Of a stretch of 47,501 bases of DNA, positions 9,334 through 18,774 are shown piece after piece; position 1 is the stretch's first letter, and each line of letters starts with the position of its first letter. This DNA is from an uncultured Alphaproteobacteria bacterium (GTDB lineage Bacteria; Pseudomonadota; Alphaproteobacteria; RF32; CAG-239). The stretch lies in NCBI GenBank assembly GCA_944391705.1, contig CALXUN010000002.1, positions 72,279 through 119,779 of the forward strand. The letters are read 5' to 3'. Under the pieces are notes generated by a model. It had not been told where the DNA came from. It did not search any database and saw only the letters and a list, made by a program, of their open reading frames with translations. Position numbers and translations under genes: made by a program.

Positions 9334-10596
9334 TTAAGCACTTTTGCTGTCCGGTTTGCGCACCAGTATCGGTTCAGCGTTTTCCGTAATGACCTTTTCA
9401 TTGATAATGATTTCCGTTACATCTTTTTTATCCGGAATTTCATACATCAGATTAAGCAAAAGCCCTTCCATAATCGCCCTTAAACCACGGGCACCGGTTT
9501 TGCGCTCAATGGCTTTGCGGGCAATGGCGCGCAGAGCATCATCGGTTACCGTCAGCTTGACATTTTCCATATCAAACAACGTCACATACTGTTTCAACAG
9601 GGCGTTCTTCGGTTCTGTCAAAACCTTAACCAGCGCATCTTCATCCAAATCATTTAAAGTGGCAATAATCGGCAGACGGCCGATAAATTCCGGAATAAGT
9701 CCGTATTTAAGCAAATCTTCCGGCTGCACGTCTTTAATAATTTCGCCGATTCCCTTATCTTCCGGTGCCTCAACCTTGGCGCCGAAACCAATAGAGGTTT
9801 CCTTGCCGCGGCTGCCGACAATTTTTTCCAAACCGGCAAAAGCTCCGCCGCAAATAAAGAGGATATTGGTGGTATCGACATGCAAAAATTCCTGTTGCGG
9901 ATGCTTACGACCGCCCTGCGGCGGCACGTTGGCAACCGTGCCTTCAATAATCTTCAACAATGCCTGCTGCACGCCTTCACCGGAAACATCACGGGTGATG
10001 GACGGCCCGTCGGTTTTGCGCGTAATCTTGTCAATCTCGTCAATATACACGATGCCGCGCTGAGCCTTTTCAATATCATAATTTGCAGCCTGCACCAGCT
10101 TCAGGATAATGTTTTCAACATCTTCACCGACATAACCGGCTTCGGTTAAAGTGGTCGCATCGGCAATGGCAAACGGCACATCCAGAATTCTGGCCAAGGT
10201 CTGAGCCAAAAGCGTTTTACCCGAACCGGTTGAACCGATTAAGATAACATTTGACTTGGCAACATCAACATCTTTATGTTCTTTCTGGCAGTTCAAGCGT
10301 TTATAATGGTTATAAACCGCCACCGACAAAACTTTTTTAGCATAATCCTGACCGATAACATACTGATCCAAAAACTCCCGTATTTTTGACGGCGTCGGCA
10401 AATCTTCGGACAAATTGCCGCCAAGCGGGCTCTGTTCATCTTTGCGCATTTCATCGGAAACAATGTTAATGCACACCTCAATGCATTCATCACAGATGTA
10501 AACACCGCGTCCGGCAATCAGTTTTTTCACTTCATTCTGACTTTTACCGCAGAACGAGCAATGCAATGTTTTGTCTTCCTCTTTTTTATCGCTCAT
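9334..10596 (-). CDS. clpX: ATP-dependent Clp protease ATP-binding subunit ClpX
   Basis: 420 residues, standard length. The N-terminal zinc-binding domain has CSFCGK and CDECIEVC. The AAA+ module has Walker A GSTGSGKT, the GYVGED pore loop, Walker [10 protein letters not shown] and a sensor-2 arginine in GARGLR near the C-terminus. An IGF-type loop (SIGFGA) for docking on ClpP is present. ClpX unfolds tagged proteins and feeds them to ClpP. AGGAG just before the ATG overlaps the clpP stop, 8 bp between genes, so clpP and clpX are one operon. Trigger factor (tig), often upstream, is not here. Confidence 0.98.
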   Translation of the reverse strand: MSDKKEEDKTLHCSFCGKSQNEVKKLIAGRGVYICDECIEVCINIVSDEMRKDEQSPLGGNLSEDLPTPSKIREFLDQYVIGQDYAKKVLSVAVYNHYKRLNCQKEHKDVDVAKSNVILIGSTGSGKTLLAQTLARILDVPFAIADATTLTEAGYVGEDVENIILKLVQAANYDIEKAQRGIVYIDEIDKITRKTDGPSITRDVSGEGVQQALLKIIEGTVANVPPQGGRKHPQQEFLHVDTTNILFICGGAFAGLEKIVGSRGKETSIGFGAKVEAPEDKGIGEIIKDVQPEDLLKYGLIPEFIGRLPIIATLNDLDEDALVKVLTEPKNALLKQYVTLFDMENVKLTVTDDALRAIARKAIERKTGARGLRAIMEGLLLNLMYEIPDKKDVTEIIINEKVITENAEPILVRKPDSKSA

Positions 10597-10604
10597 TTCA
10601 ACTC

Positions 10605-11231
10605 CTATTTGGCAATTTCCTGACGGTTGACGACAATCTCGTCAATCAGTCCGAATTCTTTGGCTTCGACCGGCGTCATAAAGTTATCCCGATCCATGGC
10701 CTTTTCAATGACTTCTATCGGCTGGCCGGTATTTTCGGCATAAATCTGATTTAAGCGTTTGCGCAAATCCAAAATCAACCTTGCCTGAATTTCGATATCT
10801 GCGGCCTGGCCTTTGGCGCCGCCCGAAGGCTGGTGAATCATAATCTGCGAGTTGGGCAGAGAAAACCTCTTACCTTTTGTTCCGCCGGCAAGTAAAAAAG
10901 ACCCCATCGAACAGGCCTGGCCGATACACAGTGTCGAAACATCACAGGTTATATAGCGCATGGTATCATACATGGCCATACCGGAAGTCACGACCCCGCC
11001 GGGCGAGTTAATGTACAAATAAATATCCTTTTTCGGATTTTCCGATTCCAAAAACAACAGCTGGGCACAGACCAGCGATGAAACCTCATCATTAACCTCA
11101 CCGGTTAAAAATACGATTCTTTCTTTCAACAGCCGGGAAAAAATGTCAAATGAACGTTCCCCTCGGGATGTTTGTTCAATGACCATCGGCACTAAAGTAT
11201 TATCAAAAACCTCTATGGCACTTTTCGTCAT
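10605..11231 (-). CDS. clpP: ATP-dependent Clp protease proteolytic subunit ClpP
   Basis: 208 residues. The catalytic serine is in GQACSMGS (Ser about 108), the histidine in MIHQPSGG (about 133), and the aspartate in the KAMDRDNFM segment. YINSPGGVV forms the substrate strand. As usual it should carry a short propeptide and assemble as a double heptamer with ClpX. GAGGT lies 9 nt before the ATG. First gene of the clpP-clpX operon; the 164 bp upstream is AT-rich and shared with a divergent unknown gene. Confidence 0.98.
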   Translation of the reverse strand: MTKSAIEVFDNTLVPMVIEQTSRGERSFDIFSRLLKERIVFLTGEVNDEVSSLVCAQLLFLESENPKKDIYLYINSPGGVVTSGMAMYDTMRYITCDVSTLCIGQACSMGSFLLAGGTKGKRFSLPNSQIMIHQPSGGAKGQAADIEIQARLILDLRKRLNQIYAENTGQPIEVIEKAMDRDNFMTPVEAKEFGLIDEIVVNRQEIAK

Positions 11232-11395
11232 AATTTACCTCAAAAAATTACAAAATCTTAATGATTATAAATTACATTTATTCAATAAAATGTAAACAAA
11301 AATCGTAAAAACCTTAAAAAATATGCATTTTGCCGGTTTACAGACAATATAAAATTTGATAAGGTAAAAAAAATTTAATTCAGGAGATTAGTTTT

Positions 11396-11848
11396 ATGTT
11401 TGCCCCCAAAAGCTTTGAAAAACTGCCTTCAACAGCACGGGAAGTCTACCGTAACAAACTCCGCTTGGACGAACTCTCGGCTTTTGACCCGTTTGAAACC
11501 GCTGATTTAAACGGCTTGCAGGTTTTGCGTTACCCTGAATTTGAAGATTTTTCCAAAGTTCTGAATTCTTTGCGCGTTATGGATGAAAACGGACGTTACC
11601 AGCCAAGACAAACGGCAGATTTAAAACACGATATCGTCAAAACTGCCAAGCAGGAAACATTTTTAGAGCTTTTATATAACGTTAAACTTCCGGAACAAAA
11701 CGAATACATTGAAACCTTAAAAGAAAAACTGATGATTAATCTTGTTAATCTGGTTTTGGAAAAAGAAATCCCGACCGACCGCGGCTTAAGCGGACCGGAA
11801 ATTTTAGAAGTTAAAGAAACTTTCAAACAAATGCTGGCCTCTTCTTAA
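11396..11848 (+). CDS. Conserved-looking hypothetical protein
   Basis: 150 residues, soluble, no signal peptide or membrane span, mostly helical and charged, with a RYPEFEDFSKVLNSLR segment in the first third and an amphipathic C-terminal half (LMINLVNLVLEKEI). CAGGAG 9 nt before the ATG and a strong terminator 10 bp after the stop argue for a real single-gene unit. No family recognised. Divergent from clpP. Confidence 0.7.
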   Translation: MFAPKSFEKLPSTAREVYRNKLRLDELSAFDPFETADLNGLQVLRYPEFEDFSKVLNSLRVMDENGRYQPRQTADLKHDIVKTAKQETFLELLYNVKLPEQNEYIETLKEKLMINLVNLVLEKEIPTDRGLSGPEILEVKETFKQMLASS

Positions 11849-11858
11849 ACAACATTAC

Positions 11859-11892
11859 AAAACAGCCCCTGTTTTCAAACAGGGGCTGTTTT
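11859..11892. terminator. Strong bidirectional intrinsic terminator
   Basis: AAAACAGCCCCTGTTT (11859-11874) is the exact complement of AAACAGGGGCTGTTTT (11877-11892), leaving a two-base spacer at the tip. A- and T-runs flank it on both sides, so it can serve the plus-strand gene ending at 11848 and the minus-strand gene ending at 11903. Confidence 0.92.
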
Positions 11893-11902
11893 AGTTCATT
11901 TT

Positions 11903-12445
11903 TTATCTGTCATGCCCTAAAAATTCAGAAACTTTCTTTTTTTGTACATCTATTGCGATTTGCTCTTGTTTCTTGCTCTTTTCCCTGTCCTGACGAAGTT
12001 GGGTTTCAACCTTTTCCACTTCCGGCAAAGCTGCGGTCATCGCCATCATACATACCATATTATATGGCTCCGACGGTAATTTCATGCTTTTCATTTTCTT
12101 TGAAAAAGAATCATATTCGTGGCCTTTTACATAATCCGATTGCCAATCACGAAAAACTTCTTTCCCTTCTATGGTTACACCAACTTTCAATTCGCTTGGC
12201 GTGAGATGCCAAAGCTCCTCATCAAAATTAATATTTCCCGAAAATTCAACCACAGCCTTTTGCTTATTGGCCTTGTTTTCCATAGTCACAACGGCTTTTC
12301 CCGTTCCATCAAGGGCCCGTTCCATATTTTCAAGCTCAACATGAACATTAAAACCTTTCAAGCGGTCAGCTGCTTTTTTTTGCAGTCTGTTTCTCTGTTC
12401 CTGCTCTTTTCTGGCTTCTATTTTTCTGCGCAACGATTCAAACAT
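11903..12445 (-). CDS. Hypothetical cytoplasmic protein
   Basis: 180 residues. Basic coiled-coil-like ends (about 1-30 and 145-175, rich in Glu, Lys, Gln and Arg) bracket a beta-rich core with HVELENME and AVVEFSGNINF. No signal peptide or membrane span. AGGA lies 7 nt before the ATG. It has its own consensus-like promoter with an inverted repeat in the spacer (12486-12513). No family recognised. Confidence 0.65.
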   Translation of the reverse strand: MFESLRRKIEARKEQEQRNRLQKKAADRLKGFNVHVELENMERALDGTGKAVVTMENKANKQKAVVEFSGNINFDEELWHLTPSELKVGVTIEGKEVFRDWQSDYVKGHEYDSFSKKMKSMKLPSEPYNMVCMMAMTAALPEVEKVETQLRQDREKSKKQEQIAIDVQKKKVSEFLGHDR

Positions 12446-12485
12446 TGTCCTATCCTTTCCGCTTTCATCGGTTAATGATATTTTG

Positions 12486-12513
12486 AGAATATCATATTTG
12501 ATATTTTTGTCAA
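12486..12513 (-). promoter_or_regulatory. Promoter with inverted repeat in the spacer
   Basis: On the minus strand TTGACA (12508-12513) and TATTCT (12486-12491) are 16 bp apart, giving a start near 12479 and a leader of about 35 nt for the hypothetical gene. ATATCA-TATT-TGATAT (12489-12504) fills the spacer, where a repressor could sit. Confidence 0.5.
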
Positions 12514-12522
12514 TATTTTTTT

Positions 12523-13293
12523 CTACTGTCCCTGAGCCCGCCGGCGTGCCGTATCAATGTACGATTCGTTATCACCTTCGGCACCATGATAGGCTAAAGA
12601 ATAGCTGGCAACCAGAAAACCGTACGGATTGTTAAGCCGGTCGGCAGCCTCGGCAAAATTTAACCGGGCATACATAATGCGCATGGTTGCCCGCCAGTAA
12701 GAAATTGAAGGCACCGGATTATTGCCGACAAAATCATATGTTGTAAACTGCGCCTGCCACAAACCCCGGGACAGCGGTCTGACCCAGGCAATTTCTATAT
12801 ATCTTTGCAGTCCGTTGCGACGAAACTGTAGCAAACTGGAGCGGGCATCCGTATTAATAAAATTTTCATACACAGCCGGAGCAGAATACCAATACAAAGG
12901 TGACCCGGCACCCCAGCGCTGCAGCATATCCTCATAATCATCGGTAACCGTATAACGCGCCATCAAATATTCATGAATATATTCTTCGGTAACCAAATCA
13001 CTGACCGGATAACTGATTTCTCTTTTCTGTACACGCTCAATTTGACTGAAATACTTATTAATATTATAAAATTCCGGCGTAACCCGTATCAACGGTAACA
13101 TCAGGTATATGGCGCTGGCCAGCATCATATTAAAGCAGATGCTCAAGCCCGACAAAATCACCAAAAGCCGGGATGTCCACAAATAACGCCGTTCAGGAAA
13201 AGCCTCGACATGGACTTTCTCGGGGAAAAAACCCAGTTCATCAGGGCTTTCCTTTTCTTTATATTTAAAAAGGGTGCGAAAAATATCAAACAT
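12523..13293 (-). CDS. VirB8-like inner-membrane/periplasmic protein
   Basis: 256 residues. A short cytoplasmic head is followed by one membrane span (about 42-68) and a periplasmic domain of about 185 residues. That domain has the VirB8 layout: a helical YIHEYLMARYTVTDDY segment, an internal WYSAPAVYENF, beta strands ending in RATMRIMYARLNF, and the NNPYGFLVASYSL block that matches the NPLGF-type motif of VirB8. VirB8 nucleates type IV secretion assembly. No other secretion gene is adjacent, so this is either part of a scattered apparatus or a repurposed relative. The call rests on motif order recalled by eye. Confidence 0.65.
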   Translation of the reverse strand: MFDIFRTLFKYKEKESPDELGFFPEKVHVEAFPERRYLWTSRLLVILSGLSICFNMMLASAIYLMLPLIRVTPEFYNINKYFSQIERVQKREISYPVSDLVTEEYIHEYLMARYTVTDDYEDMLQRWGAGSPLYWYSAPAVYENFINTDARSSLLQFRRNGLQRYIEIAWVRPLSRGLWQAQFTTYDFVGNNPVPSISYWRATMRIMYARLNFAEAADRLNNPYGFLVASYSLAYHGAEGDNESYIDTARRRAQGQ

Positions 13294-13427
13294 GCGCCAA
13301 TTTTAACCTCAATTTTACGTTTATACGTTATTTTATACATCAAAGTTGTATAAAAGCAATTAAATACTGTTAATTTTTAAAAAATAGTATAACAATATCA
13401 ATAAACACGTGTTTTAAGGATATAAAG

Positions 13428-15320
13428 ATGAAAAAGATTTTCTTCCTTGCCGCCGGCATACTGATGATAACCTCTTGTTATTTGCAAAGTGGCGCCAACC
13501 GCGGACAAGAGCCCAATCCGGCATATTATTCCGACTGGGACCGGGCAATCCGCATTGATGTGGATATGCAAAACATGTACCTCAACACACCGCGTAAAAT
13601 CGAGCGGCCGATTGATATGTACATGGCTATGGCTCTGGCCTTAAAATATAATTATACCCGCCGGATGATAAGCTATGAAGAAAACCTTTTAAAAGCCGGA
13701 AACTCCACCTTTGCCCAATTACAGGAAATTTTAAACAACGCCGGCTACATCAATACCAACAGTTCTTCACAATTAAGTCCTGACTTAAAAGTTGCCTGGA
13801 ACATTCTTGATTTGTCAACGATTTACTATCAAACCAGCGACCCTTCTTTTAAGGCCAATGTCGCCGTTGAGCAAAGCCGCAAGGTTATCCATAACATTTT
13901 ACAGGAAACCCGCCTGCTTTATTGGCAGACCCTTACGGCCCAGCGCCTGCTTCCGGTTATTGACCAGATGACCGAGTTTATGACCCTTGAAGTTGATGAG
14001 ATGAATGCCACGGCCAAAGAACTCGCCGCCAAAGGTGAATCCCCGTCGCGTGAAGACCTGATTAAGAAAAGGAAATATATGGAAGCGGTTAAAAACCTGG
14101 CTTCGCTTAAACGCAATCTGGAAACTGCCCAGACCCGTATGGCAAGCCTGATGGGTTTCCATCCTTCCACCGAATTTAAGCTTGTCGGCGCTCAATACGG
14201 TAATTTTGAACTTCCCGAAATCCGCTCCAATTTAAGCCAGCTGGAATGGCTGGCATTGTCAAACCGCCCGGAATTGCGCGTTCATGACTTAATTTCAAGT
14301 GCCGAAGACAAAGAAATCATTATCCGCCAGTTCCGTCAGGCAAACCAAAGCAAATATCAGAGCAGCCCGAAAGATAACCGCCAATGGTCTAAGCAGGGCT
14401 GTGAAATCGGTATGAATGTCATTGAAGAGGTCAGAAAAGAAAATGCCGCAACGCTGGAATCATTACGCCGTCAGCGCATGACATCTTTAATCTTAAACCA
14501 GGTTTATGTTTCCTGGGCGCAATATATGGCCGCCATTGAAGATTATCAGATTAATATGGAAATTGCTTCCACGTCTGAAAATATTGCCGAAGATTATACC
14601 ATTGCCGACGGCGCCAAAAACGAACAAAGCCAGCTGGAAGCGGCCCGTGCTATTGAAGATGAAGTGAAGGCATTTTCTTCCTATGTTGACGTTCAGGAAG
14701 CCTTGGGCAACCTGTATGCCACCATCGGATTAGATTCCCTGCCTTATTACATGCTGGGTGAAAAACCCTCAAAAATCGCTTTATACCTGCGTGCCACACT
14801 GGAAAAATGGAACGACGGTGAATTTTTACCGGATAACCGTCCTTATTTAATGAACATTCCGGCCAAACGCCCGCCGGTCAACTTATCTTCTTCAACCACG
14901 TTGCCGGATGTTGTGGTTGAAACCGGTGAACCGATATTCATTCAAATTCCGTTGGATTTATTTGAAAAGCTCGGTTGGAAAGGAACGGTTAAAACCCGTG
15001 CCGGTTTAATTGACGACAGCCGCCTGCCGAAATGGCTTAATTATGATGAAGATGGCTGGGTATTTACCGGCAAAGCCATGCCCAAAGACGGCGGCATATA
15101 CCGCATCAAAGTGTACGGTGTTGACGAAAACGGTAATGTGGCTTATGCAACCTTTAAGCTGACGGTTCGTGAAGTTTTTATCCCGTCCGTACGCCTGCGT
15201 GGTTTAACCGAAGGACGCAAAGCCACGGTGTTGAAACGCTGTACCGGCGCTAAGTGTAAAGACGCCTACATTGACCCGGACGAACTTGGTAAAGAGGTCG
15301 AAAAAGCACCGACATTCTAA
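13428..15320 (+). CDS. TolC-like outer-membrane lipoprotein with C-terminal Ig/cadherin-like domain
   Basis: 630 residues. A signal peptide and lipobox MITSC place it as a lipoprotein. Residues about 60-460 are long, mainly helical and look like the repeated coiled-coil half of a TolC/OMF efflux duct (MYMAMALALKYNY near the start, ALSNRPELRVHDL at the repeat junction). Residues about 495-590 are beta-rich, with LPKWLNYDEDGWVFTGKAM and GGIYRIKVYGVDENGN, the pattern of putative-Ig (He_PIG) or dystroglycan-type cadherin-like domains. That domain is not part of normal TolC proteins. AAGGAT 8 nt before the ATG. A 12-bp palindrome (13403-13414) overlaps the upstream region. Divergent from the VirB8-like gene. 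Confidence 0.7.
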   Translation: MKKIFFLAAGILMITSCYLQSGANRGQEPNPAYYSDWDRAIRIDVDMQNMYLNTPRKIERPIDMYMAMALALKYNYTRRMISYEENLLKAGNSTFAQLQEILNNAGYINTNSSSQLSPDLKVAWNILDLSTIYYQTSDPSFKANVAVEQSRKVIHNILQETRLLYWQTLTAQRLLPVIDQMTEFMTLEVDEMNATAKELAAKGESPSREDLIKKRKYMEAVKNLASLKRNLETAQTRMASLMGFHPSTEFKLVGAQYGNFELPEIRSNLSQLEWLALSNRPELRVHDLISSAEDKEIIIRQFRQANQSKYQSSPKDNRQWSKQGCEIGMNVIEEVRKENAATLESLRRQRMTSLILNQVYVSWAQYMAAIEDYQINMEIASTSENIAEDYTIADGAKNEQSQLEAARAIEDEVKAFSSYVDVQEALGNLYATIGLDSLPYYMLGEKPSKIALYLRATLEKWNDGEFLPDNRPYLMNIPAKRPPVNLSSSTTLPDVVVETGEPIFIQIPLDLFEKLGWKGTVKTRAGLIDDSRLPKWLNYDEDGWVFTGKAMPKDGGIYRIKVYGVDENGNVAYATFKLTVREVFIPSVRLRGLTEGRKATVLKRCTGAKCKDAYIDPDELGKEVEKAPTF

Positions 15321-15326
15321 AAGAAA

Positions 15327-15359
15327 AAATCTCCGAACACACATTCGGAGATTTTTTTT
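15327..15359. terminator. Intrinsic terminator after the TolC-like gene
   Basis: AATCTCCGAA pairs with TTCGGAGATT around a 6-nt loop, followed by eight T. The A-run ahead of it lets it also work for the convergent YmdB gene. Confidence 0.9.
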
Positions 15360-15373
15360 ATATAAAACATACA

Positions 15374-16156
15374 TTAGCAAACAATCTGCTCAATCTTAAG
15401 TGCCAAACCGGTTGCATCATCCGTTTCAACATATATACCATAAAGAGTGCCTTCTCCTTTAGCCGGAACCAAACGCTCAGATGGATATTTCCGGCATAAA
15501 CGACGTATCGGAACTTCCGGCTCAAACCCCAAAACCGAATTATAATTGCCGCACATTCCAACATCGGTAATATAAGCCGTACCTTTTGGTAAAATTCTAA
15601 AATCGGCAGTCGGTACATGGGTATGCGTTCCGGCAACAATGGAAACTTTACCGTCCAAATAATATCCGACAGATAATTTCTCGGCTGTTGCTTCGGCATG
15701 GACATCAACTAAAATTGCTGCGGCATTTTTGCCAAGCGTGTATCGCTCTAAAAGTTTGTCAAGCGCTTGTACCGGACAATCCAGCGCTTCCATGAAAGCA
15801 CGCCCCATCACCTGGGCAACCACCAGTTTTTTACCGCTTGGCAATTCAATTTCACAACTGCCGCGGCCGATTGTCCCTTCCGGGTAATTCAACGGACGGA
15901 TAAGCCTTTTGCATTCATCAAAATAAGGTATAATTTCACGCTGATCCCAAACATGATTGCCGGTTGTAATGGCATCAACGCCTGCTGCAAAAAAGTCGCG
16001 GCAAATTCCCGGCGTCAGCCCAAAACCATGAGCGGCATTTTCGGCATTGACGATAAACGCATCCGGTTTATACCGTTCCTTTAAGGCCGGCAGATTATTT
16101 AAAACCGCCTCGCGCCCCGGACGACCGACAACATCGCCGCAATAAATGATTTTCAT
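15374..16156 (-). CDS. ymdB: YmdB-family metallophosphoesterase
   Basis: 260 residues, normal for the TIGR00282/YmdB family. Metal-binding motifs in order: GDVVGRPG, NAENAAHGFGLT, TTGNHVWDQ, DVHAEATAEK and GTHTHVPTAD. The best-studied member hydrolyses 2',3'-cyclic nucleotides and affects biofilm and motility decisions in Bacillus. The substrate here is inferred from family. AAGGAA lies before the ATG. A terminator separates it from tkt upstream, so it likely has its own promoter or relies on read-through. Confidence 0.93.
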   Translation of the reverse strand: MKIIYCGDVVGRPGREAVLNNLPALKERYKPDAFIVNAENAAHGFGLTPGICRDFFAAGVDAITTGNHVWDQREIIPYFDECKRLIRPLNYPEGTIGRGSCEIELPSGKKLVVAQVMGRAFMEALDCPVQALDKLLERYTLGKNAAAILVDVHAEATAEKLSVGYYLDGKVSIVAGTHTHVPTADFRILPKGTAYITDVGMCGNYNSVLGFEPEVPIRRLCRKYPSERLVPAKGEGTLYGIYVETDDATGLALKIEQIVC

Positions 16157-16172
16157 TCAAATTCCTTTCCCT

Positions 16173-16201
16173 AAAAAGGGTATTAAAAATTAATACCCTT
16201 T
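16173..16201 (-). terminator. Intrinsic terminator after tkt
   Basis: AAAGGGTATTAA (16175-16186) and TTAATACCCTTT (16190-16201) make a 12-bp stem with a 3-nt loop. On the minus strand it ends in five T before the YmdB gene start. Confidence 0.75.
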
Positions 16202-16211
16202 TCTTTAAAAC

Positions 16212-18179
16212 TTATTTCAGCAGATTTTCAACGCTTTCGACCACTTCATCAACCGTAATGCCGAAATATTCATACAGCTTATCGGCAGGCCCTGATGCGC
16301 CAAAACCGTCCATACCGATGATATCGCCGTTTAAACCGACATATTTTTCCCAGCCGAATTTTGATGCTGCTTCAATGGCAACGCGCGGACAATTTCCCAA
16401 AACCTCGTCCTGATATTGGGAATTTTGTTTATCAAACAATTCCGTACACGGCATGGAAACAACCGCCGTCTCAATTCCTTTTTCCCGCAGTTTTTCCTGT
16501 GCAACAACAGCCAATGACACTTCCGAACCGGTCGCAATCAAAGTAGCCTGCCGGCTTTTGCCGTTTGCAACATCGGAAATCACATAGCCGCCTTTAGCCG
16601 TCAGATTTTCATTTGCCGATTTCCTTAACAGCGGCAGCCCCTGGCGCGATAAAACCAATATACCGGGCGTCGATTCGCTTGTTAAGGCAACCTCCCAGGC
16701 TTCTGCCGTTTCCACCACGTCGCACGGGCGGAAAGTATAGATATTCGGCATTGCCCGGAAAGAGGCCAGATGTTCAACCGGCTGATGCGTCGGACCATCT
16801 TCACCGACCCCGATTGAATCATGCGTTAACACATAAATAACCCGGATACCCATCAACGCTGCCAGCCGCATGGAAGGCCGCATATAATCCGAGAACACGA
16901 AGAACGTACCGCCGTAAGGAATTACCCCGCCGTGTAAAGCCATACCGTTCATGATTGCACCCATGGCGTGTTCGCGAATGCCGTACATAACATTGTTGCC
17001 ATTGTAATCAGCTGCAGTTATGGTCTTCATCCCGTTAACAAACGTAAGGTTTGATGCCGCCAAATCAGCCGAACCGCCGATAATCTGCGGAACATTCGGC
17101 ACAATGGCTTCCAGGCACATCTCCGAAGCTTTGCGGGTGGCAACTTTGGTCTTTTCGGCAATGGCTTTATTTTTAACCTCAGCCAAAGCTTTGTTCCACC
17201 CTTGTGGCAAAACATCAGAAATATAATCCTGAAAATCTTTACCGGCTTTCTTGGCAAACTCATTCCAGGCAACATAACAGGCCTGACCGCGTTTACCGGC
17301 CTTGCGCCATGCTTCCAAAACTTCAAACGGCACTTCAAACGAAGCATAATTCCAACCCAGTTCACGACGCATGGCAGCTGTTTCTTCCGTGCCTAACGGT
17401 GAACCGTGGCACTTGGAAGTTCCGCATTTATTTGGCGCCCCGAAACCGATTTTGGTTTTGCAGGCAATCAACGTCGGCTTATCGGAACTCTGCGCCGATT
17501 CAATTGCGTTTTCAATCTGCCCGTAATCATGCCCGTCAATTTCAATGGTATTCCACCCCATCGCCTCAAAACGCATAATTTGATTAACCGAGCTCGCCTT
17601 GTCAACCGTGCCGTCAATCGTAATATTATTGTTATCCCATAACACAATCAGCTTATTTAACTTAAGATGCCCGGCCAAAGAAGCAGCCTCTTCGGAAATA
17701 CCTTCCATCAGGCAGCCGTCGCCGCAAATAACATATGTATAATGATCGCAAAGCTCATTGCCGAATTTGGCATTAACGATTCGTTCGGCCAAAGCCATAC
17801 CCACGGCCGAAGAAATCCCCTGCCCGAGCGGCCCGGTTGTCATATCAACACCGGATAAATGACCATATTCCGGATGACCTGCGGTTTTTGAACCAAGCTG
17901 GCGGAAATTTTTGATATCTTCAATATTAATATCCGGATACCCCAGAAGGTATAAAAGCGAATACAACAGCATTGAACCGTGTCCGGCCGACAACACAAAA
18001 CGGTCGCGGTCAAACCAGCGGGGCTGCTCCGGATTGATTTTAATATACTTTGCAAACAAAACCGTTGCCACATCAGCCATACCCAAAGGCATGCCCGGAT
18101 GTCCGGAATTGGCCTTGTCAATAGCATCGGCACTTAAAAAACGAATGGCATTGGCCATATCCCGATAATTATTTTGCAT
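16212..18179 (-). CDS. tkt: Transketolase
   Basis: 655 residues, full length. Thiamine-diphosphate site GDGCLMEGISEEAASLAGH with WDNNNITIDG, substrate histidines in NSGHPGMPLG and GHGSMLLY, and the central VGEDGPTHQPVEHLA block are all present. It transfers two-carbon units between sugar phosphates in the pentose phosphate pathway. AAGGAG lies 7-8 nt ahead of the ATG. It follows the lipoprotein gene by 11 bp and is probably the last gene of a diguanylate cyclase-rlmD-lipoprotein-tkt transcript. Confidence 0.98.
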   Translation of the reverse strand: MQNNYRDMANAIRFLSADAIDKANSGHPGMPLGMADVATVLFAKYIKINPEQPRWFDRDRFVLSAGHGSMLLYSLLYLLGYPDINIEDIKNFRQLGSKTAGHPEYGHLSGVDMTTGPLGQGISSAVGMALAERIVNAKFGNELCDHYTYVICGDGCLMEGISEEAASLAGHLKLNKLIVLWDNNNITIDGTVDKASSVNQIMRFEAMGWNTIEIDGHDYGQIENAIESAQSSDKPTLIACKTKIGFGAPNKCGTSKCHGSPLGTEETAAMRRELGWNYASFEVPFEVLEAWRKAGKRGQACYVAWNEFAKKAGKDFQDYISDVLPQGWNKALAEVKNKAIAEKTKVATRKASEMCLEAIVPNVPQIIGGSADLAASNLTFVNGMKTITAADYNGNNVMYGIREHAMGAIMNGMALHGGVIPYGGTFFVFSDYMRPSMRLAALMGIRVIYVLTHDSIGVGEDGPTHQPVEHLASFRAMPNIYTFRPCDVVETAEAWEVALTSESTPGILVLSRQGLPLLRKSANENLTAKGGYVISDVANGKSRQATLIATGSEVSLAVVAQEKLREKGIETAVVSMPCTELFDKQNSQYQDEVLGNCPRVAIEAASKFGWEKYVGLNGDIIGMDGFGASGPADKLYEYFGITVDEVVESVENLLK

Positions 18180-18190
18180 TAAAAGCTCCT

Positions 18191-18730
18191 TTATTTTTTC
18201 TTGTATTCAAGATCATAAGCATTGGCAATCAGACCCAAAAAAATATCCAAATCATAAGTTCCGGGCACCGGTATCGTTAACTCGCCCGCATCAGCGGTAA
18301 ATTCCATTTCATTAACGCCGACCGGTATGTTGGCCGAAGCAAAATAAGTCTTGCGCCCCAAAAAGCTTGTCGGCCCCTCAACCGTTTCCAGATAATACGA
18401 AAACTGCACATCGGTTACATCGCTGTCGCTTAAACGTACAACCTTAAATTTCGGCTTAACCACGGCTCTGTCCTTTTCAACTTTTTCGTTGAAATAACAA
18501 AAACCTTCATAGCCGACGGCCTTGATTTCAAACAGCTCCTGATAATCCTCCTTTTGCACGATTTTAACATCATCATGACGGATATGAACTTTCGGACACC
18601 CTTGAACGTCTTTCAGATAAGATGTATCATCGGATCCTGAAACAACCACATAATGACTACTATCATCACGGTTAAAAGAACAAGCTGCCAGAACAGCTGC
18701 TGCGGTTAAACTTAAAATATATTTTTTCAT
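18191..18730 (-). CDS. Putative lipoprotein of unknown function
   Basis: 179 residues. The signal peptide ends in lipobox LAAC (Cys about 17). The mature part is beta-rich, with two further cysteines (in QGCPKV and GFCYFN) that could form a disulphide. No family recognised. GGAGGT, a near-perfect SD, lies 6 nt before the ATG. It sits between rlmD and tkt, probably in the same transcript. Confidence 0.75.
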   Translation of the reverse strand: MKKYILSLTAAAVLAACSFNRDDSSHYVVVSGSDDTSYLKDVQGCPKVHIRHDDVKIVQKEDYQELFEIKAVGYEGFCYFNEKVEKDRAVVKPKFKVVRLSDSDVTDVQFSYYLETVEGPTSFLGRKTYFASANIPVGVNEMEFTADAGELTIPVPGTYDLDIFLGLIANAYDLEYKKK

Positions 18731-18774
18731 GTTACCTCCGTTTTTCCTGATGCCGGTAGTATAAACTCAAATAA

